A stretch of DNA of 64,000 nucleotides, taken from assembly GCF_001548235.1 (NCBI RefSeq), contig NZ_AP014938.1, forward strand, positions 2,228,717 to 2,292,716, written 5' to 3'. The notes beneath the pieces are model-generated. The model was not told where the DNA came from and made no database searches. It was given only the letters and a program-made list of their open reading frames with translations. Of this stretch, positions 8,772 through 20,287 are shown piece after piece (the first letter of the stretch is position 1; each line of letters opens with the position of its first letter). Made by a program: the position numbers and the translations under genes. The stretch is from Rothia mucilaginosa. Lineage in GTDB: Bacteria > Actinomycetota > Actinomycetes > Actinomycetales > Micrococcaceae.

Positions 8772-9623
8772 CTACAGCTGCCCGAATCCTTGCGGGTAGA
8801 TCGGCTCGTAGGTGTTGCGGTTGCTGTAGCCGTCGCGGTCAACCACAATCACCCACTGCCCACGCAGATGCTCCACAGCCAGCGAGAAACGCCCCAGATA
8901 CTTCAAATATTTGCGGATATCCTGCTTCTCCCCCGTCTCCTTAACATAAAATGCAAGGTCCTTAGCCTTAGTCGTGTACAGGGTGCTCACCAGGATTTTT
9001 CGGCTCGTATTTTTAGCCTTTTCACCGGCGATAAGATCATCAGCGACATTGGCGCTCAGCACATTCTTATCAGCCGAAATAACCCACCCGCGCTTCTCCC
9101 TGTACAGGCGAAGAATTTCGGGGTGCAGCACCTTTTCGGGGTCCGTGACCTTAGAAAGAGGCTCCGTGTCGCCCGTGTGGTAGAAGTAATTCATCGACGC
9201 GAAGTAGTACGCCAAGAACGCGTACAGGCCAGCGCGGTCGTAGTTATCCATTCCGGGCTGTTGAATAGGGTACGGCACGTTCTGCGCCGCCTGCGCCTCG
9301 GTGGCAGGAATGAAGCGACCCTTACGCTCAAACGCCGTGTAAACCAACGGCCCGGAAGAGGTCCCCAAGGTACGGAGCTCATCGTACTTTTCCGTGGGTT
9401 CCAGGCGCACAAATTCCTGGTCACGCTTCTTATCGGCTTGAGACTCCGAACCCGTCCCGTTGAGCAGTTTAGTACCCCAACCAAAAGCCACCGCAACGAG
9501 GGCGGCACCAGCGAACACGCCAGCTCGTATAAACTTGGCGCGAGTAATCACAGACCTCATGAGCGCTCGTTGCTCGTTATATCCAGATCGGTTATATCCG
9601 GGTCCGCCAAAGTTATTCGTCAT
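8772..9623 (-). CDS. Membrane-anchored protein of unknown function, paralogue A
   Basis: 283 residues. A cytoplasmic N-terminal tail of about 30 residues (rich in Gly, Asn and Arg) precedes one membrane segment (about residues 33-53); the remainder is probably extracellular. The core (LAYYFASMNYFYHTGDTEPL ... LRLYREKRGWVIS) matches the next gene upstream (GYYYACQNYM...LASEP ... IQDLYEEGKGWVIT), so the two are paralogues. The YY-x-N-Y...TGDT-x-PL pattern recalls DUF6318-type actinobacterial proteins, but that is a weak guess. The start at 9623 has an excellent GAGGAGGGGAG site. It lies 16 bases behind its paralogue, in one transcription unit. Confidence 0.75.
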   Translation of the reverse strand: MTNNFGGPGYNRSGYNEQRALMRSVITRAKFIRAGVFAGAALVAVAFGWGTKLLNGTGSESQADKKRDQEFVRLEPTEKYDELRTLGTSSGPLVYTAFERKGRFIPATEAQAAQNVPYPIQQPGMDNYDRAGLYAFLAYYFASMNYFYHTGDTEPLSKVTDPEKVLHPEILRLYREKRGWVISADKNVLSANVADDLIAGEKAKNTSRKILVSTLYTTKAKDLAFYVKETGEKQDIRKYLKYLGRFSLAVEHLRGQWVIVVDRDGYSNRNTYEPIYPQGFGQL

Positions 9624-9639
9624 GCTTCTCTCCCCTCCT

Positions 9640-10230
9640 CTAGCTCAGGCTATTTTCTGGAATGAATTGGACGGGCCTCCACTCATTCGTGAATTGTGTG
9701 CGTAGAGTCCCGTGGATTGCGCCGTCACGGATCAGGCCGCGCGTATCAAAATCAGTGATGGGGTACACCTGGTTCGTGTCTTTGCGGTACACCTGAACTT
9801 CGGGAAGGATATCGAACCGCACGTTCCATTCCACAATTTTTAGCGTCTCGTCGATGAGGCGCGGCTGCCTCTCCAGCAGGTTCATGGTCAGAATCTGGGG
9901 GTTAGGGGTAATGACCCAGCCTTTACCTTCTTCGTAGAGGTCCTGAATGGCGGGGAAAAACATTTCTTCGCTGATATTGTCCATCCTCAGAACTGCCGGT
10001 TCCGAGGCGAGAATCATGTAGTTTTGGCAGGCGTAGTAGTAGCCCAGGTAGGGGCGCAGGTTCCTCGCCGCATAGTGCCTCGGCCTGTACCTCACGCCCG
10101 GGGCGGGTGCCGAGTAGGCGGGGTGGTCCCGGTTTGCGGGTGTGTAGGGTCCAATCACGCCATCGGCAACGTACGGGTATGTTCCGGTGTAGTCTTTTTC
10201 GTCAAAGAGCGCTTGAGTGTCTATGGGCAT
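9640..10230 (-). CDS. Soluble protein of unknown function, paralogue B
   Basis: 196 residues with no signal peptide or membrane segment. It shares the core of the downstream protein: RPYLGYYYACQNYM (about residues 60-75), then QDLYEEGKGWVITPNPQ. The C-terminus (VYPITDFDTRG) recalls the YSNRNTYEPIYP end of paralogue A. The soluble and membrane forms thus seem to be a duplicated pair that differ in the anchor. The ATG at 10230 has a GGAGGGAAAG site. Function is unknown. Both genes interrupt the otherwise conserved pgk-tpiA order. Confidence 0.75.
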   Translation of the reverse strand: MPIDTQALFDEKDYTGTYPYVADGVIGPYTPANRDHPAYSAPAPGVRYRPRHYAARNLRPYLGYYYACQNYMILASEPAVLRMDNISEEMFFPAIQDLYEEGKGWVITPNPQILTMNLLERQPRLIDETLKIVEWNVRFDILPEVQVYRKDTNQVYPITDFDTRGLIRDGAIHGTLRTQFTNEWRPVQFIPENSLS

Positions 10231-10400
10231 TCTTTCCCTCCCTGGATTCCATGTTCATGAGCTACTGAGTACACGAGCTGCTGAGTTTGCGAGCTGCCGA
10301 GGCGGTTCTGGGCTGCTCGGGGCGGCTGGGCTCAGCACCTGGGCGTCTTCGCCCGCCTGTATTTGCTTGTCGGTAGAGGTGCGTGTGCTCCCTGCTTCAT

Positions 10401-10410
10401 CCCCCCCCCC
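10401..10410. repeat. C10 homopolymer upstream of the paralogous pair
   Basis: Ten consecutive C lie about 170 bases upstream of the start at 10230, directly beside a GCGGTA/TACCGC inverted repeat (10411-10432). The whole gap 10231-10688 holds no gene: it has short degenerate GAGCTGCTGAG repeats near 10257-10330, this tract, and the pgk terminator. Such tracts slip during replication. Confidence 0.8.
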
Positions 10411-10588
10411 GCGGTAACCGTATGGGTACCGCCCGGTGAGCGCCGAGGCCCTCTACATTTCCAGTCTAGTAAAGCCACTCCTCAGCCTCCCCGATACAAG
10501 TGGCAAACCCAGGGAATCCACAGCATATAGCCAGGAAACAGCCCCACCCCTGCCCGCGCAGGATTATCCGGGCATGAGCGGGCATGCA

Positions 10589-10636
10589 GAAACCCCCGCC
10601 GGAACGGTACCGAAATACCGCCCCGACAGGGGTTTC
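10589..10636 (-). terminator. Hairpin after pgk
   Basis: A GAAACCCC/GGGGTTTC outer stem with a partly paired GC-rich interior, 53 bases after the pgk stop. No long T-tract is seen, so it may terminate weakly. Confidence 0.5.
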
Positions 10637-10688
10637 TTACGCTAAAACTCTGCGCTACTGTACGTAGAGTCAGATGAGCCGCGCCAGA

Positions 10689-11912
10689 TTAGGCGCCCAG
10701 TGCCTCCAGGCCGGGCAGGGTCTTACCCTCAATGTACTCGAGGGAAGCGCCACCGCCGGTGGAGATGTGGCCGAACTGCTCATCCTTGAAGCCCAGGTTA
10801 CGGACTGCAGAAGCAGAGTCGCCACCACCAATGATGGAGAATGCGTCAGAGTCGACGATCGCCTGTGCAACCGCGCGGGTACCCTCAGCGAAGGGAGCAA
10901 TCTCGAACACGCCAACGGGGCCGTTCCAGAAGATGGTCTTTGCGCCCTTGATCTTCTCAGCGAAGATCTCACGAGTCTTGGGGCCAATGTCCAGACCCTC
11001 AGCCTCTGCACCCAGCTTGCCGCCGGTCAGGTCCTCAATGGGGCGGATCTCGGTGTTAGCATCAGCGGAGAATGCGTCAGACCAGACAACGTCCACTGCG
11101 GTGATGATCTCGGTGCCCTTCTCGGGAGCTTCCTTCAGGTAACGCAGAACGTTCTCGACCTGGTCCTTCTCCAGCAGCGACTGGCCAACCTCGTAGCCCT
11201 GTGCGTATGCGAAGGTGTAGCCCATGCCGCCACCAATGAGGATGGTGTCAGCCTTACCGATCAGGTTGTCAATCACGGCGAGCTTATCGGAAACCTTAGC
11301 GCCACCCATGACCACGACGAAGGGACGCTCGGGGTCGTTCAGGGTCTTAGCCAGAACGTCAACTTCCTTCTTCACCAGGTCACCCAGGTATGCGGGCAGA
11401 CGCTTAGCAACGTCGTAGACAGAAGCGTGCTTGCGGTGAACTGCACCGAATGCGTCGTTCACGTATGCGCCGTTCTCGCCGGTCAGTGCGACCAGCTCGT
11501 CAGCGAATTCGCCGCGCTCTGCGTCGTCCTTGGAGGTCTCGCGTGCGTCGTAGCGGACGTTCTCAACGACCAGAACTTCGCCGTCAGCCAGGGCTGCTGC
11601 CTTAGCCTTTGCGTCCTCGCCTACCAGGTCGGTTGCAACCTTCACGGGCACGGATGCCAGCTCAGCCAGGCGTGCAGCTGCCGGTGCGATGGAGTACTGG
11701 GGGTCGACCTTGCCCTTGGGGCGGCCCAGGTGTGCAGTCACGATAACGCGTGCGCCAGCCTTGGCAAGCTTCTCAATGACGGGCAGGGATGCGCGGACGC
11801 GGCCATCATCGGTGACAACGCCGTCCTTCAGGGGTACGTTCAGGTCGGAACGGACGAGAACGTGGCGGCCTGCGACGCCTTCTTCGAGCAGTTCGGACAG
11901 TGCCTTAGCCAT
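10689..11912 (-). CDS. pgk: Phosphoglycerate kinase
   Basis: 407 residues from the ATG at 11912, chosen because a perfect AGGAGG lies seven bases upstream; a longer frame from 11966 adds 18 residues of untranslated leader. It makes ATP and 3-phosphoglycerate from 1,3-bisphosphoglycerate. Family motifs are RSDLNVPL, RVIVTAHLGRPKG, VLVVENVRYD, the hinge and nucleotide site GGGMGYTFAYAQG, and the C-terminal IIGGGDSASAV. It is downstream of gap but separated from it by 344 bases with a hairpin, so it probably has its own promoter. Confidence 0.98.
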   Translation of the reverse strand: MAKALSELLEEGVAGRHVLVRSDLNVPLKDGVVTDDGRVRASLPVIEKLAKAGARVIVTAHLGRPKGKVDPQYSIAPAAARLAELASVPVKVATDLVGEDAKAKAAALADGEVLVVENVRYDARETSKDDAERGEFADELVALTGENGAYVNDAFGAVHRKHASVYDVAKRLPAYLGDLVKKEVDVLAKTLNDPERPFVVVMGGAKVSDKLAVIDNLIGKADTILIGGGMGYTFAYAQGYEVGQSLLEKDQVENVLRYLKEAPEKGTEIITAVDVVWSDAFSADANTEIRPIEDLTGGKLGAEAEGLDIGPKTREIFAEKIKGAKTIFWNGPVGVFEIAPFAEGTRAVAQAIVDSDAFSIIGGGDSASAVRNLGFKDEQFGHISTGGGASLEYIEGKTLPGLEALGA

Positions 11913-12154
11913 AGGAATTCCTCCTGGATAGGTGGGTTTATATACCGTTTCCATCATACCGAACATTAGGGTGTTTGACAGCCTAAAAAATAGCTTTTAT
12001 ATGGTGTTTCTCCGCAGAATATCGCGGATATTCGCACACTCTATCAGCTATTTTCTTACGGTACTTTTGACCCAAAAAGGGCGACGGAAAATAGTATGTT
12101 TATACGTTTTTTGGGGTTTTATTCAAGGCCCTCATAAAGAGTCTTGGTACAGCA

Positions 12155-12193
12155 AACCCCGACTCCCCCGCTTAATGCGGTGGTGCCGGGGTT
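12155..12193 (-). terminator. Hairpin after gap
   Basis: An AACCCCG/CGGGGTT stem with an inner CCGC/GCGG stem, 64 bases after the gap stop. The rest of the gap-pgk spacer (11913-12256) is AT-rich and should contain the pgk promoter; no gene is seen in it. Confidence 0.6.
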
Positions 12194-12256
12194 CACTATG
12201 CGTTAGTTACGCGGGGTGACGCTTACACTCGGTGAGCATCGTAAGCCTATTGGGGC

Positions 12257-13869
<1,613 letters not shown>

Positions 13870-14928
13870 CTAATAAACAACCAGCGCCACAGCACCCAAA
13901 CCCGAATGAGCCGACAGCACCGGCGGTAGCGCGCTCACCAAAAACTCCGGCGCCGAAGAAGCGGCGGCATCATGAACTAGGGAGCTCTCCCCCAGCATCT
14001 GCTGAACCTGCTCGTACAGCTGCACCGCCTGCGCCGCATTACCCACATGATGCACCGCAACCACCTCACCGCGCGGGGATGCGGCAAGCGAAGAACTGGC
14101 GGGGTCGGCGGTAGCAGAGCCCGCTGAAGCCGAGGTGAGCGCCGCCGCATGCTGATGCTCACGGCAGGTCTGCACGGTCACCTCCACCAGGCGCTCCAGG
14201 GCGCGCGCCGCAGTGCGGGGGCGCTCCACATACGCCAGCTTGCCCTCGGTAATCGTGCCAATCGGCTTAATCTGGAACATCTGCCCCACCATCGCCAACG
14301 CCGGGGAAACACGGCCACCGCGGCGCAACGCATCCAGGGTCGGGATATAGAAGTAGAGCGTGGACTGCTCGCAGACGGACTGAATGTAGTCCACCAGCTG
14401 CGCCACAGTCGGATAGTCAGAGCTTGGGTGGTCAGGGCTCGGAACAAAATCAGAGGAAGCAGAGTTCAGCATCTCCAGGGCGCGCACCACCGCATGACCG
14501 TAGGCACCGGCGACCGTGCGGCTATCCACCACGCTCACACCCTTAGAACCCAGGCGGCTCAGGCGGGCACCGGTGCGTGCCGCCTCCACCGTGCCCGAGA
14601 GCTCACCGGACAGATGCACCGATACCACATGCGTAAAACCTCGCGACGCCAACTCGTCATACACATCAGCAAACACGCCCGGCGCGGGCCCGGAAGTGCT
14701 CACCGTCTGACCCATCACGTGCGCGAGCATAATCGCCTCATCCACCTCGGCGGTGGTCAAATCCTGCAGCTGACGATCCGGCTCACCGGGCGTGCGAATA
14801 GTCACCGGCATCGGAACCAGTACAAAATTACCGCGAGCGCTCAGGCGCTGCACGAGCTCCGGGTCGAGGGCGGCGGCGCTATCGGTCACCACGGCAATGC
14901 GGTTCTCTGCTTTGTTCTCTCGCTCCAT
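13870..14928 (-). CDS. DegV family fatty-acid-binding protein
   Basis: 352 residues from the ATG at 14928 (MERENKAENRIAVVTDSAAAL), preceded by GAAGAAGGG; upstream in-frame codons back to 15078 cross the leuS hairpin and are rejected. DegV proteins bind a fatty-acyl chain and can present it to fatty acid kinase FakA. Seen here: the N-terminal VTDSAAALDPEL, the TSGPAPGVF lipid/head-group loop, VVDSRTVAGAYG and RRGGRVSPA. It is longer than the usual ~280 residues because of an Ala/Ser-rich insert (about residues 255-285). No fakA is nearby. Confidence 0.9.
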   Translation of the reverse strand: MERENKAENRIAVVTDSAAALDPELVQRLSARGNFVLVPMPVTIRTPGEPDRQLQDLTTAEVDEAIMLAHVMGQTVSTSGPAPGVFADVYDELASRGFTHVVSVHLSGELSGTVEAARTGARLSRLGSKGVSVVDSRTVAGAYGHAVVRALEMLNSASSDFVPSPDHPSSDYPTVAQLVDYIQSVCEQSTLYFYIPTLDALRRGGRVSPALAMVGQMFQIKPIGTITEGKLAYVERPRTAARALERLVEVTVQTCREHQHAAALTSASAGSATADPASSSLAASPRGEVVAVHHVGNAAQAVQLYEQVQQMLGESSLVHDAAASSAPEFLVSALPPVLSAHSGLGAVALVVY

Positions 14929-15029
14929 ATTCCGGCCCTTCTTCCGGTTCGTCAGTGCGTGATTCGATGACGAACCCTCTCCTAGCGTTCCCTGAACATT
15001 ATGGCACTCATCACTACCGCAGTACAGCA

Positions 15030-15088
15030 AAGCCCCGCCGCGCCTCCGGGTTCGTTCCATTGAACGATCCGAAGCCACAGCGGGGCTT
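15030..15088 (-). terminator. Large hairpin between leuS and degV
   Basis: AAGCCCCGC and GCGGGGCTT pair across a 41-base loop that itself has a GTTCNTTGAAC palindrome. It lies 36 bases after the leuS stop. No T-tract, so termination is only probable. Confidence 0.45.
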
Positions 15089-15123
15089 GTACTTTATCTA
15101 AGAAACTTCTTTATCTAAAAAGC

Positions 15124-17619
15124 TTAGATCACGATGTTCACGAGCTTAGGCGCACGCACAATCACCTTACGGATCTCGGCGTCACCAATCGAACGCTGAA
15201 CAGCGGCATCCGCCAGAGCCAGCTCCTGAAGCTCCTGCTCGGAAATATCCTTCGCAACCTCCAGACGAGCCTTGACCTTGCCCTTAATCTGCACGATAGC
15301 GGTGACGGTGTCATCCACCAGCAGAGCCGGGTCAGCCTCGGGGAAGCCCGCGGTCAGAACCGGGGTGTCGTGGCCGAGAGCGTGCCACATGTCCTCAGCG
15401 GTGTACGGTGCGTACAGAGACAGCAGAATAGCGACAGTCTCAGCAGCCTTACGGACAGCCGGGTCAGCCGCACCAGCACCGGAGTCAATAGCCTTACGGG
15501 TAGCGTTCACAAGCTCCATGGTCTTAGCAACAACCACGTTGAACTTGCCGTTATCCAGCAGGCCCTGAACCTCGTGCACGGTGCGAGCAATCAGCTTCTG
15601 CAGCTCCAGGTCACCGGTGGTTGCGTCAACGCCGGGTTCGCTGGTGACGTCCTGGGCCACACGCCATGCGCGAGCCAGGAACTTCTGCGAACCGGACGGG
15701 GAAACATCCGCCCAGTCCACGTCATCCTCGGGCGGGGACGCGAAAATCATGGTGGTGCGGATAGCGTCCACACCGAACTTGTCGAGCTGCTCACCCAGGT
15801 TCACGCCGTTACCCAGCGACTTGGACATCGCCTTACCGCCGTTGAGCACCTGACCCTGGTTCATGAGAGCCTTGAACGGCTCATCGTGCTTGATCAGACC
15901 CAGGTCGCGAACAACCTTGGTGAAGAAGCGTGCGTACAGCAGGTGCAGAATAGCGTGCTCCACACCGCCAACGTACATGTCGACGGCACCCCACTCGCTC
16001 ATAGCCTGCGGGTCGAAAGGAGCCTTGTCGTAGTTCGGGGAAACGTAACGCAGGAAGTACCAGGAGGAATCCACGAAGGTGTCCATGGTGTCCGAGTCAC
16101 GGCGAGCCTGCTTGCCACACTCAGGGCAAGGCACAATCGCCCAGTCATCGGCAGCGGCAAGAGGCGACTGGCCCTTAGGAGCCAGCTGCTCACCGCGCAG
16201 GTTATCGGGCAGCAGCACCGGCAGCTGATCCTCAGGCACCAGAACCTCGCCACAATCCTCACAGTGAATCACGGGGATGGGGGTACCCCAGAAACGCTGG
16301 CGAGACAGCAGCCAGTCACGCAGACGGTAAATGACCTTACCCTCACCGGTGCCGGCAGCCTCAACCAGCTCAATAGCCTTAGCGAGCGCCTCAGCCTTCG
16401 GCAGGCCGGTCAGCTCACCGGAGTTGATGAGCACGCCGTCACCAGCTGCGGCAACACCGCTGGTAGCCGGGTCCTCAGCACCCTCAACGTCCAGAACCTT
16501 CACGATGGGCAGGTCGAACTTCAGGGCGAACTCAAGGTCGCGCTGGTCGTGCGCGGGCACAGCCATAATCGCGCCGGTACCGTAGTCGGCGAGCACGTAG
16601 TCAGAAGCCCACACGGGCAGCTTCGCGCCGGTCAGCGGGTTAATTGCGTAGCGGCCGGTGAATACGCCGGTCTTCTCACGGTCGGAGGACTGGCGGTCAA
16701 TGTCGCTCAGTGCCTTAATGTCTTCGCGGTACTGCTCCAGGGCAGCCTTCTGCTCGGGCGCCACAATCTGCTCGGCGAACGCCGCATCCGCAGCAACCAC
16801 GATGAAGGTTGCACCGTACAGGGTGTCCGGGCGGGTGGTGAACACGGTGAAGGACTCAGCAGCCTGGTCCTCGGTCGCCTCAATCTCGAAGCGCACCTCA
16901 GCGCCCTCAGAGCGGCCAATCCAGTTGCGCTGCATGAGCAGCACGCGGTCGGGCCACTTGCCCTCCAGCTGCTCCATATCGTCCAGCAGCTGCTGCGCGT
17001 AGTCGGTGATCTTGAAGTACCACTGGTTCAGGGACTTCTTAGTCACGGTAGTACCGCAACGCTCACACGCACCGTTCACAACCTGCTCGTTCGCGAGCAC
17101 GGTCTGGTCCTTGGGGCACCAGTTGACCATGGAGTCCTTACGGTATGCCAGGCCCTTCTTGTAGAACTGCTCGAACAGCCACTGAGTCCACTTGTAGTAC
17201 TCGGGGTCCGAGGTGTGCAGGCGGCGGCTCCAGTCAGCGGCAATAGCGTAACGCTTGAACGACTCAGCCTGAGTCTCAATGTTCTTGTACGTCCACTCCT
17301 TGGGGTGAGTGTCGTTCTTAATGGCTGCGTTCTCAGCGGGCAGACCGAAGGAGTCCCAGCCAATCGGGTGCAGAACATCGTAGCCGCACTGCTTGAAGTA
17401 GCGGGCGTTCATGTCACCAATAGCGAATGCCTCCGCGTGACCCATGTGAAGGTCACCGGAGGGGTACGGGAACATATCCAGCACATACTTGCGGCCCTTG
17501 GGGGCGTCACCGGTGGGCTGGAAAACCTTCGTTTCGTCCCAGTAGGGGCGCCACTTGGCTTCCATAGCGCGGAAGTCGTACGCATTTTCGTTGCGTTCGG
17601 TCTCTACCTGAGCAGACAC
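15124..17619 (-). CDS. leuS: Leucyl-tRNA synthetase
   Basis: 831 residues, GTG start behind AAGGAATC. A class Ia synthetase that charges tRNA-Leu. The HIGH motif is [14 protein letters not shown] (about residue 52), the zinc-type insertion has CERCGT and CPECGK pairs, the editing domain contains [12 protein letters not shown], and the KMSKS loop is [11 protein letters not shown]-terminal anticodon-binding domain ends [14 protein letters not shown]. Size is normal for the bacterial form. No T-box leader was seen in the 246 bases upstream. Confidence 0.98.
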   Translation of the reverse strand: MSAQVETERNENAYDFRAMEAKWRPYWDETKVFQPTGDAPKGRKYVLDMFPYPSGDLHMGHAEAFAIGDMNARYFKQCGYDVLHPIGWDSFGLPAENAAIKNDTHPKEWTYKNIETQAESFKRYAIAADWSRRLHTSDPEYYKWTQWLFEQFYKKGLAYRKDSMVNWCPKDQTVLANEQVVNGACERCGTTVTKKSLNQWYFKITDYAQQLLDDMEQLEGKWPDRVLLMQRNWIGRSEGAEVRFEIEATEDQAAESFTVFTTRPDTLYGATFIVVAADAAFAEQIVAPEQKAALEQYREDIKALSDIDRQSSDREKTGVFTGRYAINPLTGAKLPVWASDYVLADYGTGAIMAVPAHDQRDLEFALKFDLPIVKVLDVEGAEDPATSGVAAAGDGVLINSGELTGLPKAEALAKAIELVEAAGTGEGKVIYRLRDWLLSRQRFWGTPIPVIHCEDCGEVLVPEDQLPVLLPDNLRGEQLAPKGQSPLAAADDWAIVPCPECGKQARRDSDTMDTFVDSSWYFLRYVSPNYDKAPFDPQAMSEWGAVDMYVGGVEHAILHLLYARFFTKVVRDLGLIKHDEPFKALMNQGQVLNGGKAMSKSLGNGVNLGEQLDKFGVDAIRTTMIFASPPEDDVDWADVSPSGSQKFLARAWRVAQDVTSEPGVDATTGDLELQKLIARTVHEVQGLLDNGKFNVVVAKTMELVNATRKAIDSGAGAADPAVRKAAETVAILLSLYAPYTAEDMWHALGHDTPVLTAGFPEADPALLVDDTVTAIVQIKGKVKARLEVAKDISEQELQELALADAAVQRSIGDAEIRKVIVRAPKLVNIVI

Positions 17620-17865
17620 AGCGATTCCTTAAATAAAGACAGGTTGATAAAAACTTAACCCTCCAAGTGTAACGCGAAACCCGCACCGCGCCAGAGTTGA
17701 GGCCGAGCCGACTACCAAATGGACGGCACCACCCACCCGACCACCTGCGCAATCACACGCCCAACCACCGATGCGGCAGTCGGGTTTCAGAGCCCTTTCA
17801 GGCTTCTCCCCTAGAATTAAGAACGGGACTTTGCCGTCCCAGTACCCAACCCGCGAAAGGTACCC

Positions 17866-18906
17866 ATGACCTCCACCGTTACCCCGGACTCCCCCAACAC
17901 CTCAGTTCTTGAGGGTGTGCCCGGCCCGCTCATTCCCGGCACCCGCCACGACGCCCTCATCGGTGAGGGCGCGCAGGCGGTCATGACCCGCTACTGGCAG
18001 TACGGCAAAGGCATGAACGGCGGCACCTTCCCCGAAGGCTCCTACCCTGTGCTGCTCGTGCACGGCTTCCGCGGCGACCACCACGGCCTGGAAATCATCG
18101 CGAACTACCTGCTGAAGCTCATCCCGAACGTCAGCATCATCAGCCCCGACCTGCCCGGCTTTGGCCGCTCCGCAGACCTGCCCGAAAATGCTCAGGGCGG
18201 AGACAACATCAACGCGTACGTGGCGTGGCTGAACGACTTTGTGAAGCACACCAACCCCGCCCGCGAGGATGCACAGCCCCTACCGCTGCACCTGGTCGGC
18301 CACTCCTTCGGCTCCATCGTCACCAGCGCCTTCGCCGCCGCACACCCCAACTCGCTCGCGCTCCTCTCGCTCATCAACCCGATTAGCGAACCCGCCCTCG
18401 AAGGCAGCCAGCGCGTCGCCTCCCGCCTCGCATCCCTCTACTACCGTGCCGGCGCGGTACTACCCGAAAAAATCGGCTACCCGCTGCTGCGTTCGCAGCT
18501 GATTACCCGCGCCTCCAGCGAAGTCATGATGCGCACCAAAGACAAGGCAATGCGCCGCTTCATCAACGGCCAGCACGCCGCATACTTCGGCTCCTTCGGT
18601 TCCCGCCGCGGAGTGCTCAGCGCCTACGAAGCGTCCATTACGCACACCGCCGCCGAATACGCCGCCGCAATCCGGGTGCCGGTGCAGATGCTCGTCGCCG
18701 AAGACGACGACCTGGGCACCCCCGAAACAGCGCGCGCCATGTACGCGACGCTGACCTCCCGCGACCTGCCCGCTTCTTCGTCCGGCGCCCGCGAGCGCCT
18801 GGACATGATCCCCGAAGTCGGGCACCTCATCCACTACGAAACCCCTCGCCGCGCCGCGGAACTCATCGCCGATTTCGCCGCCGACCACTCAGGGAACGAG
18901 AAGTAA
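17866..18906 (+). CDS. Alpha/beta hydrolase
   Basis: 346 residues with an ATG at 17866 after GAAAGG. The fold is shown by LLVHGFRGDHHGLE (oxyanion loop), ISPDLPGFGRS, the nucleophile elbow HLVGHSFGSIVTS and a late DMIPEVGHLIHYETP with the catalytic His; AEDDDLG probably holds the acid. Substrate is unknown. There is no signal peptide. A stem GGGAC/GTCCC at about 17824-17840 sits in the leader. It is followed after nine bases by a glycosyltransferase, so the two form an operon. Confidence 0.9.
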   Translation: MTSTVTPDSPNTSVLEGVPGPLIPGTRHDALIGEGAQAVMTRYWQYGKGMNGGTFPEGSYPVLLVHGFRGDHHGLEIIANYLLKLIPNVSIISPDLPGFGRSADLPENAQGGDNINAYVAWLNDFVKHTNPAREDAQPLPLHLVGHSFGSIVTSAFAAAHPNSLALLSLINPISEPALEGSQRVASRLASLYYRAGAVLPEKIGYPLLRSQLITRASSEVMMRTKDKAMRRFINGQHAAYFGSFGSRRGVLSAYEASITHTAAEYAAAIRVPVQMLVAEDDDLGTPETARAMYATLTSRDLPASSSGARERLDMIPEVGHLIHYETPRRAAELIADFAADHSGNEK

Positions 18907-18915
18907 GGAACCAAC

Positions 18916-20043
18916 ATGAAACTCATGGTTGACGCCCGATACACCCGTATCGGCTTCCACGACGGCATCAGCCGCTACACCGCGTCCCTGCTGGGCGCGC
19001 TCAAAACCCTCATCGACACCGGTGACGAAGCCGCCGCCGACCTCAACCTCACCATGATTATTAGCGACGAACGTCAGCTGGACATGCTACCGGATTTGCC
19101 GCACGTGAAAATCTGCTCGCCCACCGGCCCGCTCGAACCGACCGCAGCCCTGCAGCTGAACAAGTATGCGCCGGACGTGGTGTTCTCCCCCATGCAGACC
19201 ATCGGCTCCACCGGACGCAAATTCAAACTGATTCTCACCCTGCACGACCTGATCTACTACTCGCACCCAACCCCGCCCGGGTTCCTGCCCGCACCGGTGC
19301 GCGTGGGCTGGCGACTCTTCCACAAGACCTACACCCCGCAGCGCTTCCTGCTCAACCACGGCGACGCGGTCGTGACTGTTTCTGAGTCGACCGCCTCACT
19401 GATTCGTGAGCACGAGCTGACCACCAAGCCGCTGTTCGTGGTGCCCAACGCCCCGCAGCCCGGCAGCGTCGTCTCCCGCCAGACCGCGCTGGAACGCGCC
19501 ACCACCCGCGAGGAGCAGCCCGTCAAGCACCTGGTGTACATGGGTTCGTTCATGCCGTACAAGAACGTTGAAACCCTGCTGCTGGCGATGCGCGCGCTGC
19601 CGGATTACCGCCTGCACCTGCTGTCGAAGATGCCGCCGCAGCGCCTGGTGCAGCTCACCGACGAGCGCCTCATCGGTGAGAACGTGGAGGTGCACAACGG
19701 CGTGAGCGATGAGGAGTACCAGCAGCTGCTCCGCCAGGCGCACGCGCTGGTGACTGCTTCCCGCGAGGAGGGTTACGGTCTGCCCGTGGTTGAGGCTCAG
19801 GCTGCCGGTTGCCCCGCGGTGATTAGTGACATCCCGATTTTCCGTGAGATTGCCCCGCACGCCGTGTTTGCGCCGGTTGACGGCGCCCCGGAGGCGAACG
19901 TCGCCGATTGGGTGAAGGCTATCCGCTCCCTGGAGGACACCGCCGTTCGTGAGCGCGTCATCATTGACGGCCTGTCGGATGTGCGCCGCTACTCCTGGCG
20001 CAACTCCGCGCTCAAGCTGCTGGAGGTCGTGCGCGGGCTCTAA
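18916..20043 (+). CDS. Glycosyltransferase, GT4-like
   Basis: 375 residues, start ATG behind AAGGAACC. A GT-B fold enzyme: the N-terminal domain begins MKLMVDARYTRIGFHDGISRY (acceptor side), and the C-terminal nucleotide-sugar domain has VYMGSFMPYKNVETLL and the E-x7-E region (about residues 284-292) SREEGYGLPVVEAQAAGCP. It should transfer a sugar from an NDP-sugar to an unknown acceptor, such as a cell-envelope glycolipid or glycan. No membrane segment. It ends at a bidirectional terminator. Confidence 0.9.
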   Translation: MKLMVDARYTRIGFHDGISRYTASLLGALKTLIDTGDEAAADLNLTMIISDERQLDMLPDLPHVKICSPTGPLEPTAALQLNKYAPDVVFSPMQTIGSTGRKFKLILTLHDLIYYSHPTPPGFLPAPVRVGWRLFHKTYTPQRFLLNHGDAVVTVSESTASLIREHELTTKPLFVVPNAPQPGSVVSRQTALERATTREEQPVKHLVYMGSFMPYKNVETLLLAMRALPDYRLHLLSKMPPQRLVQLTDERLIGENVEVHNGVSDEEYQQLLRQAHALVTASREEGYGLPVVEAQAAGCPAVISDIPIFREIAPHAVFAPVDGAPEANVADWVKAIRSLEDTAVRERVIIDGLSDVRRYSWRNSALKLLEVVRGL

Positions 20044-20062
20044 GGCCTGCGTTAGGCAAAGA

Positions 20063-20107
20063 AATGCCGCCGCACTCCCCCGAAACTCGGGAGGGTGCGG
20101 CGGCATT
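20063..20107 (+). terminator. Terminator after the glycosyltransferase gene
   Basis: A strong stem: AATGCCGCCGCAC pairs with GTGCGGCGGCATT around CTCCC/GGGAG. It is symmetric enough to also stop minus-strand transcripts from the small gene at 20288. Confidence 0.85.
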
Positions 20108-20184
20108 CTCGTATTTAGTTTGTGGTCGCCGGGTGGCGTACGCGGCATACAGCAAACGATGTACAGCGGCGGTTCGCTACACAC

Positions 20185-20250
20185 TTCCTCCGCGCCTACG
20201 CAGGGAACCTGCCCTCGCAGAGCTCGGGCACCCTGAGGGCGCATCCGGAA
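20185..20250. repeat. Palindromic intergenic repeat, copy A
   Basis: A 66-base element whose ends pair imperfectly (TTCC..GCGCC..CAGGG with CCCTG..GGCGC..GGAA). Its core at 20201-20236 (CAGGGAACC, GCCC, GGGC, CCCTGA) recurs inverted at 62146-62182, and its two ends recur at 61982-62085. It lies between the convergent genes ending at 20043 and 20288. Confidence 0.8.
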
Positions 20251-20287
20251 GGTGCAGTCTCACCGCATCACACCGGAGCAGAAATCC

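Noticed and set aside
14929..15078. 50-residue N-terminal extension of DegV
   Set aside because: It reads through the hairpin after leuS; the ATG at 14928 has a good ribosome-binding site and the conserved VTDS start.
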